Assembly: GCF_016899755.1 (NCBI RefSeq) | Contig: NZ_JACJJC010000015.1 | Location: 1 to 64,000 of the forward strand | Direction of reading: 5' to 3' | Source of the DNA: Sutterella massiliensis | GTDB lineage: Bacteria; Pseudomonadota; Gammaproteobacteria; Burkholderiales; Burkholderiaceae_F | Length of the DNA stretch: 64,000 bases | Part shown: positions 19,459 to 27,313 of the stretch, piece after piece | Numbering within the stretch: position 1 is the first letter of the stretch | Layout: each line of letters opens with the position of its first letter | Notes under the pieces: model-generated | Database searches by the model: none | Seen by the model: the letters and a program-made list of their open reading frames with translations, nothing else | Told to the model about the DNA's origin: nothing | Made by a program: the position numbers and the translations under genes

Positions 19459-21495
19459 ATGGAAATGACCTCGCCGGCAAAGCCGAAGCACCTGTTGAAG
19501 CGCGACGGATCCGTGAAGGATTTCGACAGCGAAAAGATTGTGAGAGCCGTTGCTAAGGCCGGCAAGGCGACGCAGGAGTTCGATGAAGCGACCGCGCGTG
19601 CGATCGTGGAAGAGCGCGTGCTGCCGAAGCTTTGCACGGATCGCCCGGGCATCACGCTTCACATCGAGGAGGTGCAGGACGCTGTCGAGCACTCGCTTTT
19701 CGACGCAGGCTACTTCACGACGCTGCGCGCCTACATCGTCTACCGTGAATCGCGCGCGAAGGCGCGCGACGCCAAGAAGAGCTGGGTGAATGTCGAAAGC
19801 TCCATCAACGAGTACCTCGAGCAGGTCGACTGGCGCGTCAACGCCAACGCCAATCAGGGCTATTCGCTCGGCGGGCTCATTCTCAACGTTTCCGGGAAGG
19901 TTGTCGCCAACTATTGGCTCAACTACATCTATCCGCCCGAAGTCGGCCGAGCGCACCGCGAGGCGGACTTCCACGTGCACGACCTCGACATGCTCTCGGG
20001 CTACTGTGCGGGCTGGTCGCTGCGCACCCTCCTTCAGGAGGGCTTGAACGGCGTTGCGGGCAAGGTTGAAGCCAATCCCCCGAAGCACCTCTCTTCGGCG
20101 ACGGGCCAGATCGTCAACTTCCTCGGCACGATGCAAAACGAATGGGCGGGCGCGCAGGCGTTCTCGTCCTTTGATACGTATCTCGCGCCCTTCATCCGCA
20201 AGGACAACCTGCCCTACGATGAAGTGCTGCAGTGCATGCAGGAGCTCATCTACAACCTCAACGTGCCCTCTCGCTGGGGCACGCAGACGCCCTTTACGAA
20301 TCTCACGTTCGATTGGGTGTGCCCGCAGGACCTGCGCGAAGAGCGTCCGATCATCGGCGGCGAGGAGATGCCCTTTACCTACGGCGAACTCCAGGCCGAG
20401 ATGGACATGATCAATCGCGCCTACATCGAGGTGATGATGAAGGGCGATGCCAAGGGGCGCGTCTTCACGTTCCCGATTCCGACCTACAACATCACGCCCG
20501 ACTTCGACTGGTCTTCGCCCAACGCGCTGCGCCTCTTCGACATGACGGCGCGCTACGGGCTGCCGTACTTCCAGAATTTCATCAATTCGGAACTGAAGCC
20601 CAACATGATCCGCTCGATGTGCTGCCGTCTGCAGCTCGATCTGCGCGAGCTCCTCAAGCGCGGCAACGGGCTTTTCGGCTCGGCCGAGCAGACGGGCTCG
20701 CTCGGCGTCGTGACGGTGAACTGCGCGCGTCTCGGGTACCTCTTTAAGGGTGACAAGACGAGGCTCTACGCGCGTCTCGACTACCTCCTTGAACTCGCGA
20801 AGACGAGCCTTGAAATCAAGCGCAAGGTCATCCAGCGCCATATCGATCAGGGGCTCTTCCCGTACACGAAGCGCTATCTCGGCACGCTGCGCAATCACTT
20901 CTCGACGATCGGCGTCAACGGCATGAACGAGATGATTCGCAACTTCACGGACGACGCCGAAGACATCACGACGGCGGCCGGTCACGCCTTTGCGCTCGAG
21001 TTTCTCGACCACGTGCGCGCCAAGCTGGTGGCTTTCCAGGAAGAGACGGACCACATGTACAACCTCGAGGCGACGCCCGCCGAAGGGACGACATACCGTT
21101 TTGCCAAGGAAGACCGCAAGCGCTTCAGCGACATCATTCAGGCGGGCACGCCCTCGAATCCTTACTACACGAACAGCTCGCAGCTGCCTGTGAACTTCAC
21201 CGACGATCCGTTCCTCGCGCTCGAGATGCAGGACGACCTGCAGCGCAAGTACACGGGCGGCACGGTGCTGCACCTCTACATGAACGAGGCGGTTTCCTCG
21301 CCCGAAGCCTGTCGGGATCTCGTGCGCCGCGTGCTCACGAACTTCCGGCTGCCCTACATCACGATTACGCCGACCTTCTCGATTTGTCCGAAGCACGGCT
21401 ATCTGTCGGGCCGCCACGATTTCTGCCCGAAGTGCGATGCCGAACTCCTTGCGAAGAAGCGTCAGGAATCCGAACGGCTCGCGGCTGCGAGCTGA
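19459..21495 (+). CDS. nrdD: Anaerobic ribonucleoside-triphosphate reductase, catalytic part lacking the glycyl-radical domain
   Basis: NrdD reduces ribonucleoside triphosphates to deoxy forms without oxygen. From ATG at 19459 the protein has 678 residues. An ATP-cone is at the N-terminus (HLLKRDGSVKDFDSEKIVRA), followed by the ten-stranded barrel with PSRWGTQTPFTNLTF and a CC pair in MIRSMCCRLQ. The zinc-ribbon-like CPKHGYLSGRHDFCPKC lies near the C-terminus. It then ends in SERLAAAS and a stop, without the RVxGY glycyl-radical loop that normally follows. That loop is found in the next gene. The in-frame TTG at 19447 is a less likely start. Paired NrdR boxes precede the gene. Confidence 0.93.
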   Translation: MEMTSPAKPKHLLKRDGSVKDFDSEKIVRAVAKAGKATQEFDEATARAIVEERVLPKLCTDRPGITLHIEEVQDAVEHSLFDAGYFTTLRAYIVYRESRAKARDAKKSWVNVESSINEYLEQVDWRVNANANQGYSLGGLILNVSGKVVANYWLNYIYPPEVGRAHREADFHVHDLDMLSGYCAGWSLRTLLQEGLNGVAGKVEANPPKHLSSATGQIVNFLGTMQNEWAGAQAFSSFDTYLAPFIRKDNLPYDEVLQCMQELIYNLNVPSRWGTQTPFTNLTFDWVCPQDLREERPIIGGEEMPFTYGELQAEMDMINRAYIEVMMKGDAKGRVFTFPIPTYNITPDFDWSSPNALRLFDMTARYGLPYFQNFINSELKPNMIRSMCCRLQLDLRELLKRGNGLFGSAEQTGSLGVVTVNCARLGYLFKGDKTRLYARLDYLLELAKTSLEIKRKVIQRHIDQGLFPYTKRYLGTLRNHFSTIGVNGMNEMIRNFTDDAEDITTAAGHAFALEFLDHVRAKLVAFQEETDHMYNLEATPAEGTTYRFAKEDRKRFSDIIQAGTPSNPYYTNSSQLPVNFTDDPFLALEMQDDLQRKYTGGTVLHLYMNEAVSSPEACRDLVRRVLTNFRLPYITITPTFSICPKHGYLSGRHDFCPKCDAELLAKKRQESERLAAAS

Positions 21496-21755
21496 GTTCG
21501 CCGAAAGCGCATAAACATCTGAAGTCTGCCGATGCACCACAATCTATGGTGTGTCGGCAGTCAAATGAACGCTTTCAATTGCGTTTGCTATCAATCTGAT
21601 AGAAGCAATTGAAAACGGTTATTTGTTATTATTTCTTCCGCTATCGAGACCATTCATCCGGCGCGCTGCGTTTGTGTCGGTTTTGATCGGTCGCTCGAAA
21701 AGGGGGCGGACATCCCGTCCGCTCCGGAAGAAAAGACACACTGCTGGAGGGAAAC
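21496..21755 (+). other. Structured 260-bp spacer inside the split nrdD locus
   Basis: Three hairpins follow each other: 21526-21560 (imperfect 14-bp stem), 21573-21614 (TTTCAATTGC/GCAATTGAAA enclosing CTATCA/TGATAG) and 21703-21725 (GC-rich, 5-nt loop). A single NrdR-box-like 16-mer (21537-21552) lies in the first hairpin. The spacer ends in a good GGAGG ribosome binding site for the small gene. It may adjust the ratio of the two NrdD parts. I see no group I intron core, but cannot exclude one by eye. Confidence 0.5.
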
Positions 21756-21956
21756 ATGTCCGAAAAAATCAACGAAGCGGTCGCTCTCAAGGACAGCGAA
21801 CGTCAGCCTTGCGAAGTTTGGACGCGCGTGATGGGTTATCACCGCCCCGTGCAGAGCTTCAATATCGGCAAGAAGGGCGAATTCGCCGAGCGCACGTGCT
21901 TTACGGAAAAGCGTGCGGCCGATCATGGCGACATCCACGGCTGCTGCGCGAAGTAA
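21756..21956 (+). CDS. Stand-alone glycyl-radical domain of anaerobic ribonucleotide reductase
   Basis: This 66-residue protein contains PCEVWTRVMGYHRP, the glycyl-radical loop of NrdD, with the predicted radical glycine at residue 27. NIGKKGEFAERTCF follows, as in the C-terminus of full-length NrdD proteins. The preceding nrdD gene lacks exactly this segment. The gene has its own strong ribosome binding site (GGAGGGAAAC before ATG) and its own stop, and nrdG follows 13 nt later. It is therefore either a true second subunit that docks into NrdD, or comparable to YfiD/GrcA, which supplies a spare glycyl-radical domain to pyruvate formate-lyase. A sequencing frameshift cannot explain the 260-bp structured gap. 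Confidence 0.85.
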   Translation: MSEKINEAVALKDSERQPCEVWTRVMGYHRPVQSFNIGKKGEFAERTCFTEKRAADHGDIHGCCAK

Positions 21957-21969
21957 CGCGGTCTGCGGC

Positions 21970-22743
21970 ATGATCGCCATCATTCCCGAACGGGACGAAC
22001 GGGCCGACGCCCCCGCGGACGTCGGCCCCGATCTTTTGCGGGTGGCCGCTATCACGCCCTTTACGACGATCGACTTTCCGGGGAAGCTCTCGGCAGTTGC
22101 GTTCGTGCAGGGCTGTCCCTGGCGCTGCACCTACTGCCACAATCCGTGGATGCAGCCGCGCGCCTTTGATGCGTCGCTCGCGCACGAGAGCTGGGCGTCG
22201 CTCAAGGCGCTTCTGTCGCGCCGCAAGGGGCTTCTGGACGGTGTTGTCTTCTCTGGGGGAGAACCCTGCTGCGACCCGGCGTTGCCAGCGGCGATTCGCG
22301 CCGTCAAAGACATGGGCTTTCTCGTGGGGCTGCACACGGGAGGCGCCTATCCGGGCCGCCTCCGGGAAGTGCTCCCCGAGATCGACTGGGTCGGGCTCGA
22401 CGTGAAGGCGCCGCCCGAAGATGCGGTGCTCTACGACGCGGTGACGGGCAAGCGTCATTCGGCCGAGGGCTTTCTCGCATCCTTTGCGGCCGTTCGAGCC
22501 GCGGGCATTCCCTTTGAGTGCAGAACGACGGCGCATCCGTCGTATCTCCCTGAAGAAAAGCTTCTTGAGCTCGCAGACTGGCTCAAGCGACAGGCGGTCG
22601 AAACCTTCGCTCTTCAGATTTACAGACGCCCGCCCGGCACGTTCTTTGCAACGCTGCCGCGCGTCGATGCCGACTACCCGAGCGAGCGGACCCGTGCGGC
22701 TTTCAAAAGCGCCGTCGGCCGCTACATCGAGCGTCGCGACTGA
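21970..22743 (+). CDS. nrdG: Anaerobic ribonucleotide reductase activating protein (radical SAM)
   Basis: NrdG uses S-adenosylmethionine and a [4Fe-4S] cluster to put the radical on the NrdD glycine. The cluster motif is CPWRCTYCHNPW (CxxxCxxC), followed by VFSGGEPCCDPAL and VGLDVKAPPED. The 257-residue length suits the longer NrdG subgroup. A frame from 21913 would overlap the glycyl-domain gene and starts with unrelated residues, so the ATG at 21970 (MIAIIPERDE) is preferred. The close spacing to the small radical-domain gene argues that reductase, radical subunit and activase form one operon. Confidence 0.93.
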   Translation: MIAIIPERDERADAPADVGPDLLRVAAITPFTTIDFPGKLSAVAFVQGCPWRCTYCHNPWMQPRAFDASLAHESWASLKALLSRRKGLLDGVVFSGGEPCCDPALPAAIRAVKDMGFLVGLHTGGAYPGRLREVLPEIDWVGLDVKAPPEDAVLYDAVTGKRHSAEGFLASFAAVRAAGIPFECRTTAHPSYLPEEKLLELADWLKRQAVETFALQIYRRPPGTFFATLPRVDADYPSERTRAAFKSAVGRYIERRD

Positions 22744-22774
22744 GCGCGCGTTCGGCAAAGCGATAAAAGAAAAC

Positions 22775-22838
22775 GGCAAAAGAAAAGGCAACGCATTCGC
22801 TTCTCAACGAAGACGCGCTGCCTTTCTTCTCGTTTGCC
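22775..22838. terminator. Bidirectional terminator between nrdG and HU gene
   Basis: Imperfect long stem AAGAAAAGGCA (22780-22790) with TGCCTTTCTT (22819-22828), extended by GGCAAA/TTTGCC. T-rich exits lie on the minus strand. It separates convergent genes. Confidence 0.6.
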
Positions 22839-22902
22839 GCCGATGAATCGAACATCGCCCGGTGGCAAATCCAAGTTCGCGCCCGCAACAGGCGCGCGGA
22901 AC

Positions 22903-23178
22903 TTACTTGTTCAGGAGTTCCTTGAAGGACGTACCCGGGATGAACTTCGGCTTCTTCATCGCGGGAATGCGGATGGCTTCGCCCGTCGAAGGATTGCGGC
23001 CCGTGCGTGCGGCGCAGTCGACGGCCTTGAAGGTGCCGAAACCGATCAGGGTGACGGATTCGCCGTTGCGCACGGCGTTGATGATTTCTTCGAGAGCGCT
23101 CACGATGATGCGGTCAACCTCCGCCTTCGAGGCGGTGTTGCACGCCGCAACGCGGTCAACGAGTTCGAGACGATTCAT
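22903..23178 (-). CDS. HU family DNA-binding protein
   Basis: This is a small nucleoid protein that bends DNA as a dimer. The start at 23178 gives 91 residues (MNRLELVDRVAACN) and has GGAG six bases upstream. A longer frame to 23373 adds non-family residues. Helices 1-2 are followed by SVTLIGFGTFKAV and the DNA-binding arm with ARTGRNPSTGEAIRIPA. The C-terminus SFKELLNK is normal. HupA and HupB cannot be distinguished here. A GC-rich hairpin lies right after the stop. It is a single gene between the nrd operon and a decayed flavoprotein. Confidence 0.95.
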   Translation of the reverse strand: MNRLELVDRVAACNTASKAEVDRIIVSALEEIINAVRNGESVTLIGFGTFKAVDCAARTGRNPSTGEAIRIPAMKKPKFIPGTSFKELLNK

Positions 23179-24060
23179 GGTGACTCCATTAGCTGTTTTG
23201 TTTGTTATGCCAAGACGTTTCTGAGAACGTTTTATCGGACAGGTTCTCCGGCAGAGACGCCCTGGGAGAAGAGAATCAGCTTCCCGTTCGCTCTCGGCAG
23301 GAGACCGCCGCCCGCGAGGAAGTTTTGCGTGCCTCTTCTGAGGCCATTGTATAGGCCGCTCGTAAGCGCCCAATGCGGAAAAACCCGCGCGAGCCTAGAG
23401 AATATAAGCCTTTGCGGGCATTTCGACCCCCCGAACTGCACTTTTTTTAGCAAATTCGAAAATTTGAGACACAAAGAGGTCTTTTGTCGATGTGCCTAGG
23501 GTTATAGCGATACCTGAAAAGAGGTATCCATAGCAACAAACTAAGGCGTATATCGTAAACGGGTGAGTGCAAAGTTACGTTTCGAGAAAATTTAATCGGC
23601 TCGAAAAGCCAATGATGTAGCGAAAAGAGCGCAAAATAGCAATCGTCCTCTGTGAGGATCATGATGTTGAGGGGCCTTCCCAAAACATCTCCTTTGGTGG
23701 TATTCGAGTCACGACGTACGAATGTCGGTTTCGTCTCGGCGCATTCGTTGAGGGAGTAAAAACCCTTTTCGATGCCGGTGAAAAAAGCGGCTGCGAGCCG
23801 TTTTTCGATCGGCGGGCGCCTCTATGGAGCGCTTTCGCAAACGTTTCGTAACGATGACGCGGTTGCGTACGCGCCCGTTGCGGATCGAAAAGCAGAGCTT
23901 TCAGCCGGACGAACACGAAGTTTGTGCTTCGTGACTCTTTTTTCGTCTGCGCGCGCCGCCTTCGCGTCTTTCTCAGCTTGGCTTTCCTTCTTTCTTTGCA
24001 TCGACGTCTTCTCGCTGGCCGCGTTCGCACAAGGCAAGCAACTGCAAGTCGTGCGTTGGG
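23179..24060. other. AT-rich intergenic region upstream of HU gene
   Basis: About 880 bp without a convincing gene. 23440-23660 is clearly AT-richer than the surroundings and contains a 7-bp dyad GATACCT/AGGTATC (23509-23528). It is likely a promoter region for the HU gene plus degraded DNA leading into the flavoprotein remnant. Confidence 0.4.
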
Positions 24061-24342
24061 TTCGTCGATACGTACATCGACCTCATCAAGACCAAGAACT
24101 ATCCGATCAAGTACCTCATGCAGACGCACGCGACGGACTTCATCGTCGAGAACGGCCGCGTCGTCGGCATCAAGGCCAAGGGCGACAACGGCAACACGTA
24201 TGAAATCCGCGCGAAGAACGGCCTCGTGCTCGCGACGGGCGACGGCATGATCGTGGCCGAAAAGATCGGCGCGAATGCCATCCCCGATGCGCTCAACTTC
24301 GGGCGTCTGGCCGGCTAGATGGCGGCCGACTACGGCAAGTAA
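24061..24342 (+). pseudogene. Decayed exported flavoprotein reductase (FAD_binding_2/flavocytochrome c type)
   Basis: A forward frame reads FVDTYIDLI, then MQTHATDFIVENGRVVGIKA and AKNGLVLATGDGMIVAEKIG, then AIPDALNFGRLAG, a TAG stop and MAADYGK before TAA. These are recognisable pieces of an FAD_binding_2 fumarate-reductase-like protein, but the segments between them are gone. The usual long stretch after VLATGG is missing, as is everything between the AEKIGA helix and the C-terminal NAI-DAL-GRLAG helix. The TAG replaces the lysine expected in GRLAGK. So there are at least two internal deletions, loss of the N-terminal half and one nonsense change. Confidence 0.75.
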
Positions 24343-24363
24343 TCGGCAAAGCAAAAGGCTGCT

Positions 24364-25446
24364 TCAGCGCGTTTTCCTCGGAATGAGCGCTTCGAGTATG
24401 CGTTTCGGTGAATCGAGCTTTAAGACGTCTCGCCCGTAGCGACGCTCTTCGGGCGAAAGCAGTGCATTGACGCTTTCGGCGTTTGTGCGGGCCGTTGCGT
24501 CGCCGAGCCGTTCGGCCAAGCGGTAAAGCACCCAAGCGCGCAGACGGTCGAGGTCAAGCACGGTCCCCGTGAGGAAAAAGCCCGCGAGCATTGATGCAGC
24601 ACTGCCCGAACCGTTTTCGGCTGCGCGGCAGAGCCACCGAAGGGCTTCGCGCTGGTCGACCCCGCCCCCGAGTCCGGACCAGAAGAAAATGCCGACGCGA
24701 AGCTGCGCCTGGGCGTCGCCCGCGAGTGCGGCTTCGATCATCCAGCGGCGCGCCTCTTGCGGGTCGCGCGCTTCGTAGTCGCGCCGCAGGTGGAGTTTGG
24801 CGAGCGCGGCTGCCGCTTCCGGCACGGCCCGCTTGGCGGCGGCGAGGAGCCACTTCTTCGCTTCTTCGTAGTTTCTCGGTGTCCCCGTGCCGTCGCGGTA
24901 GGCGCAGCCCGCGATGTAGCTCGAAAGACCGTCGCCTCGGGCGGCTGCAAGTCGCGTCCAATAGAGCGCTTTTTCGGCCGCTCGGGCTCGTTCGGCTGCC
25001 GTCTGCCGTTCTGCCCCTTCGGGCAGTCCCAGCCGATAGGCTTTTGCGAGGTCGATCTGTGCGGCGAGGTGTCCGAGATAGGCCGCCTCTTCGAGATAGC
25101 GCATGCCGAGCGCGTCGTCGCGCGCAACGCCCTGGCCGCGCAGGTGAACGAGTCCCAAAAGATAGAGGGCTTCGGGTTCGCGTTTTTGGGCGGCTTGCTT
25201 GAGGAGCACAAGTGCGCGGCGGTTTTTGCGAAAGTTCGGCTCGTCCGTGAGCAGCGTACGCGCGAGCGCCGCCTGCGCCTTCGGGTCGCCCGACTTGGCG
25301 CGCGCCTCCGTCTCTTCGGCCTGACGCAGCAGCTCTTCGCCCGAAAGCGGTCTGCGCCGTGCGAAGCCGCCGAGGAGGTCGAGCACGTCGGCGCTTTCGG
25401 TCGGCGCGCACGCAATGGCAAAGCGCTCGTCGGGCTTCTTGGGCAT
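24364..25446 (-). CDS. Sel1-like/TPR repeat protein
   Basis: This 360-residue protein is built of consecutive Sel1-type repeats. Examples are ALYLLGLVHLRGQGVARDD, YIAGCAYRDGTGTPRNYEEA, AAAALAKLHL and LRVGIFFWSGLGGGVDQREA, spaced about 36 residues apart. Such solenoids mediate protein-protein contacts. No signal peptide is visible, so it is probably cytoplasmic. Its start is 26 bp from the stop of the membrane-protein gene 25473-26054, and the two are likely cotranscribed. Specific partner and role are unknown. Confidence 0.8.
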   Translation of the reverse strand: MPKKPDERFAIACAPTESADVLDLLGGFARRRPLSGEELLRQAEETEARAKSGDPKAQAALARTLLTDEPNFRKNRRALVLLKQAAQKREPEALYLLGLVHLRGQGVARDDALGMRYLEEAAYLGHLAAQIDLAKAYRLGLPEGAERQTAAERARAAEKALYWTRLAAARGDGLSSYIAGCAYRDGTGTPRNYEEAKKWLLAAAKRAVPEAAAALAKLHLRRDYEARDPQEARRWMIEAALAGDAQAQLRVGIFFWSGLGGGVDQREALRWLCRAAENGSGSAASMLAGFFLTGTVLDLDRLRAWVLYRLAERLGDATARTNAESVNALLSPEERRYGRDVLKLDSPKRILEALIPRKTR

Positions 25447-25472
25447 GCGGCGTCTCTGCGCTTGTGGATGAC

Positions 25473-26054
25473 TCAGGGCGTGTTCTTTTCTGCGTCGTCG
25501 GTTTGGGCAGCTTCGGGCGGCAGCGGCTCGACGATCGCTTCGGTACTGCCCTTCGGCACACGGATCACGACGCCTGGGCTTTCTTCAACGTCCTTTTTCG
25601 CCGCTTCAATCGGTTCGATTCCCGTTAAGTGAAGTGCGAGCGCAATTGTCGTCGAAATAAGCCCGTAAAAGAGCCAGCCCGCCACGCCAATCGTGATGGC
25701 CTTGCCGATCGGGCGCGGTTCATAGAACTTGCCGACGTTCTTGGCGACGTAGTTGAGCTGCTTCCAGCCGCTCGTGAGCATCCACGCGCCCCAAAGCACG
25801 ACGAGGAAGTAGGGGCCGAACCAGCTCATGATCTCTTCATTTCGAAAGAGCGTCTGCACAACCACAAAAAGAATGAGAAGCCAGACGGTTGAGCGCACCC
25901 AGAAGCGGCTTGCGGCCGCTTCGTGCGTCTTGCCGAGTTCGGTCCAGTTGCGCGCCTGAAGCGCAGCGCCGAAGATCGGCGTAAAAAGAAGCGAGAGCGC
26001 ACAGACGAGTTTCGGGTTGAAGAGCGCCGGCTGGCGCGGAGTTTTCTTAGCCAT
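25473..26054 (-). CDS. Conserved-type inner-membrane protein of unknown function
   Basis: With ATG at 26054 (MAKKTPRQPALFNP) the protein has 193 residues. Hydrophobic segments occur around residues 15-32, 55-70, 78-95 and 118-140, followed by an acidic, proline-containing tail of about 45 residues (IRVPKGSTEAIVEPLPP). I do not recognise a specific family. It resembles small membrane proteins often encoded beside repeat proteins in proteobacteria. A frame from 26159 would add a non-conserved N-terminus. It is the first gene of a likely two-gene unit with the Sel1 protein, and is divergent from a lipoprotein gene. Confidence 0.7.
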   Translation of the reverse strand: MAKKTPRQPALFNPKLVCALSLLFTPIFGAALQARNWTELGKTHEAAASRFWVRSTVWLLILFVVVQTLFRNEEIMSWFGPYFLVVLWGAWMLTSGWKQLNYVAKNVGKFYEPRPIGKAITIGVAGWLFYGLISTTIALALHLTGIEPIEAAKKDVEESPGVVIRVPKGSTEAIVEPLPPEAAQTDDAEKNTP

Positions 26055-26245
26055 TGATTGTTTGCGGTTTCGGGTCGACGGACGGCGAGCGGCGAAGAAA
26101 TGGGATCCTCGGAGGCGAGCGCAAAAGTGCTTCGGGAAAATCCCGCAAAGCGCTGTCAAAATGCCTCAAAGACGCTCGCAGCCGCCGTGTCGTTTTGTTG
26201 CGTTTGCGCTAATCTTAGTTGATTGGGCCACAAGGATAGGAAAGC

Positions 26246-26821
26246 ATGGATCACGACTTTTGTCACCGGACGTTGAAGTGCTCGACTCGAGTTCGCGCTG
26301 CGGCGCTTTGTGCGCTCGCGACGCTGCTCTCGCTTTCGGGCTGTGCCGGTGATCCGCAGACGTTCTCCTACTATTCGCGCGACGACGCACTGCCGGCGGC
26401 GACCGCTTCGGGACTGCCCGAACCGGGCTCGACCGTGTGTCTCGCATCCGCGGGCGGCTACCCCGCCGCGCTCGACGTGTTTTTGCGCCGTGCGCTGACC
26501 GATCGCGGCTATCGCGTCGTCATGGAAGCGCCGCGCTCGGGCGTGTGCCGCTTTCAGGTGCTGATGACCGCGCGTGCCGGCGCCAACCCCGGCGAGCTGC
26601 CGCAGTGGATGAGTCTTGACTTCCGGGACCTTTATACGGGCGAGACGCAGCACGCCGACTGGCGACGCTCGGAGGTGCGGCCCGCCTTCATCCGTACGCA
26701 TTCGGCTTTGTCGCCTTCGGACGGGAGCGCCCTCATCGCCGGTCCTTACGGAGACCCTGCCATGATCGTGACCAACCTCGTCGATCAGCTTTTTCCGACG
26801 CCGACAGCCGCCAAAAAGTGA
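26246..26821 (+). CDS. Predicted lipoprotein of unknown function
   Basis: This 191-residue protein has a basic N-terminus, a hydrophobic stretch and the lipobox LSGC near residue 33, so it should be lipid-anchored after signal peptidase II cleavage. The mature part has no motif I can assign. Segments such as GYPAALDVFLRRALTDRGYRV suggest an alpha/beta fold like small outer-membrane-associated lipoproteins that bind partners. It is transcribed divergently from the membrane-protein/Sel1 pair and followed by nearly 500 bp without a gene. Confidence 0.75.
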   Translation: MDHDFCHRTLKCSTRVRAAALCALATLLSLSGCAGDPQTFSYYSRDDALPAATASGLPEPGSTVCLASAGGYPAALDVFLRRALTDRGYRVVMEAPRSGVCRFQVLMTARAGANPGELPQWMSLDFRDLYTGETQHADWRRSEVRPAFIRTHSALSPSDGSALIAGPYGDPAMIVTNLVDQLFPTPTAAKK

Positions 26822-27313
26822 TCGACTTCTTGGCGCCCGCATGTCCGTCGCTTACTGTGGTCCTGCACCATACCAACCGCTAGGTCGGGTTCTTGCATCG
26901 GGCGTGCCTCTTTTCTGTAGAATCTCGGACCTTCGACGCGAAGTCGATCGACTGTGATTTCGCGTCTGCTGTCGCACAAACCCATGTCGGATTTGTGCCG
27001 AGGCGTATTATTTGAAAGGTAAATCTGCGCGTCGTGAAAACACTTTTTTGAAGTGTTTTCGCGTTCGTTTCGCGCAGGCACTTCGACGCCCGTTCGTCTT
27101 TTCGTCCGCGAGAAGCAAAAGCCGCACCCGTTGCCGAAATGTTTCTTCGACTCCGTTGACGCGAGTCTCGGAGCCTTTTTTCGCATCGGTGCCGCCATCC
27201 TTTCGGACGGCCGAGCACGAAACGCTCGCGACCACCGGCCGCTCACTGCGTATTTCGCGTCTCCGACAAGAACGGACGCCGCAACGGTTGTGTGAGTGTT
27301 GAGCAGGTGCAAA
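26822..27313. other. Intergenic region with hairpin
   Basis: No gene is visible. The clearest element is the hairpin GAAAACACTT (27036-27045) / AAGTGTTTTC (27051-27060) with loop TTTTG, about 250 bp upstream of the MFS gene. It has no terminal T-run, and may be an attenuator or operator. Confidence 0.4.

Noticed and set aside
21537..21552. Second NrdR operator in the nrdD spacer
   Set aside because: One 16-mer matches about 13 positions, but no partner box lies 31-32 bp to either side, so I do not call an operator.
21913..21969. N-terminal extension of NrdG from an earlier ATG
   Set aside because: It overlaps the glycyl-radical gene in another frame and the residues do not resemble NrdG.
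22841..22857. tRNA T-arm-like sequence on the minus strand (CGATG-TTCGATT-CATCG)
   Set aside because: The rest of the cloverleaf, with a matching acceptor and anticodon arm, cannot be built upstream, and the region overlaps the nrdG/HU terminator zone.
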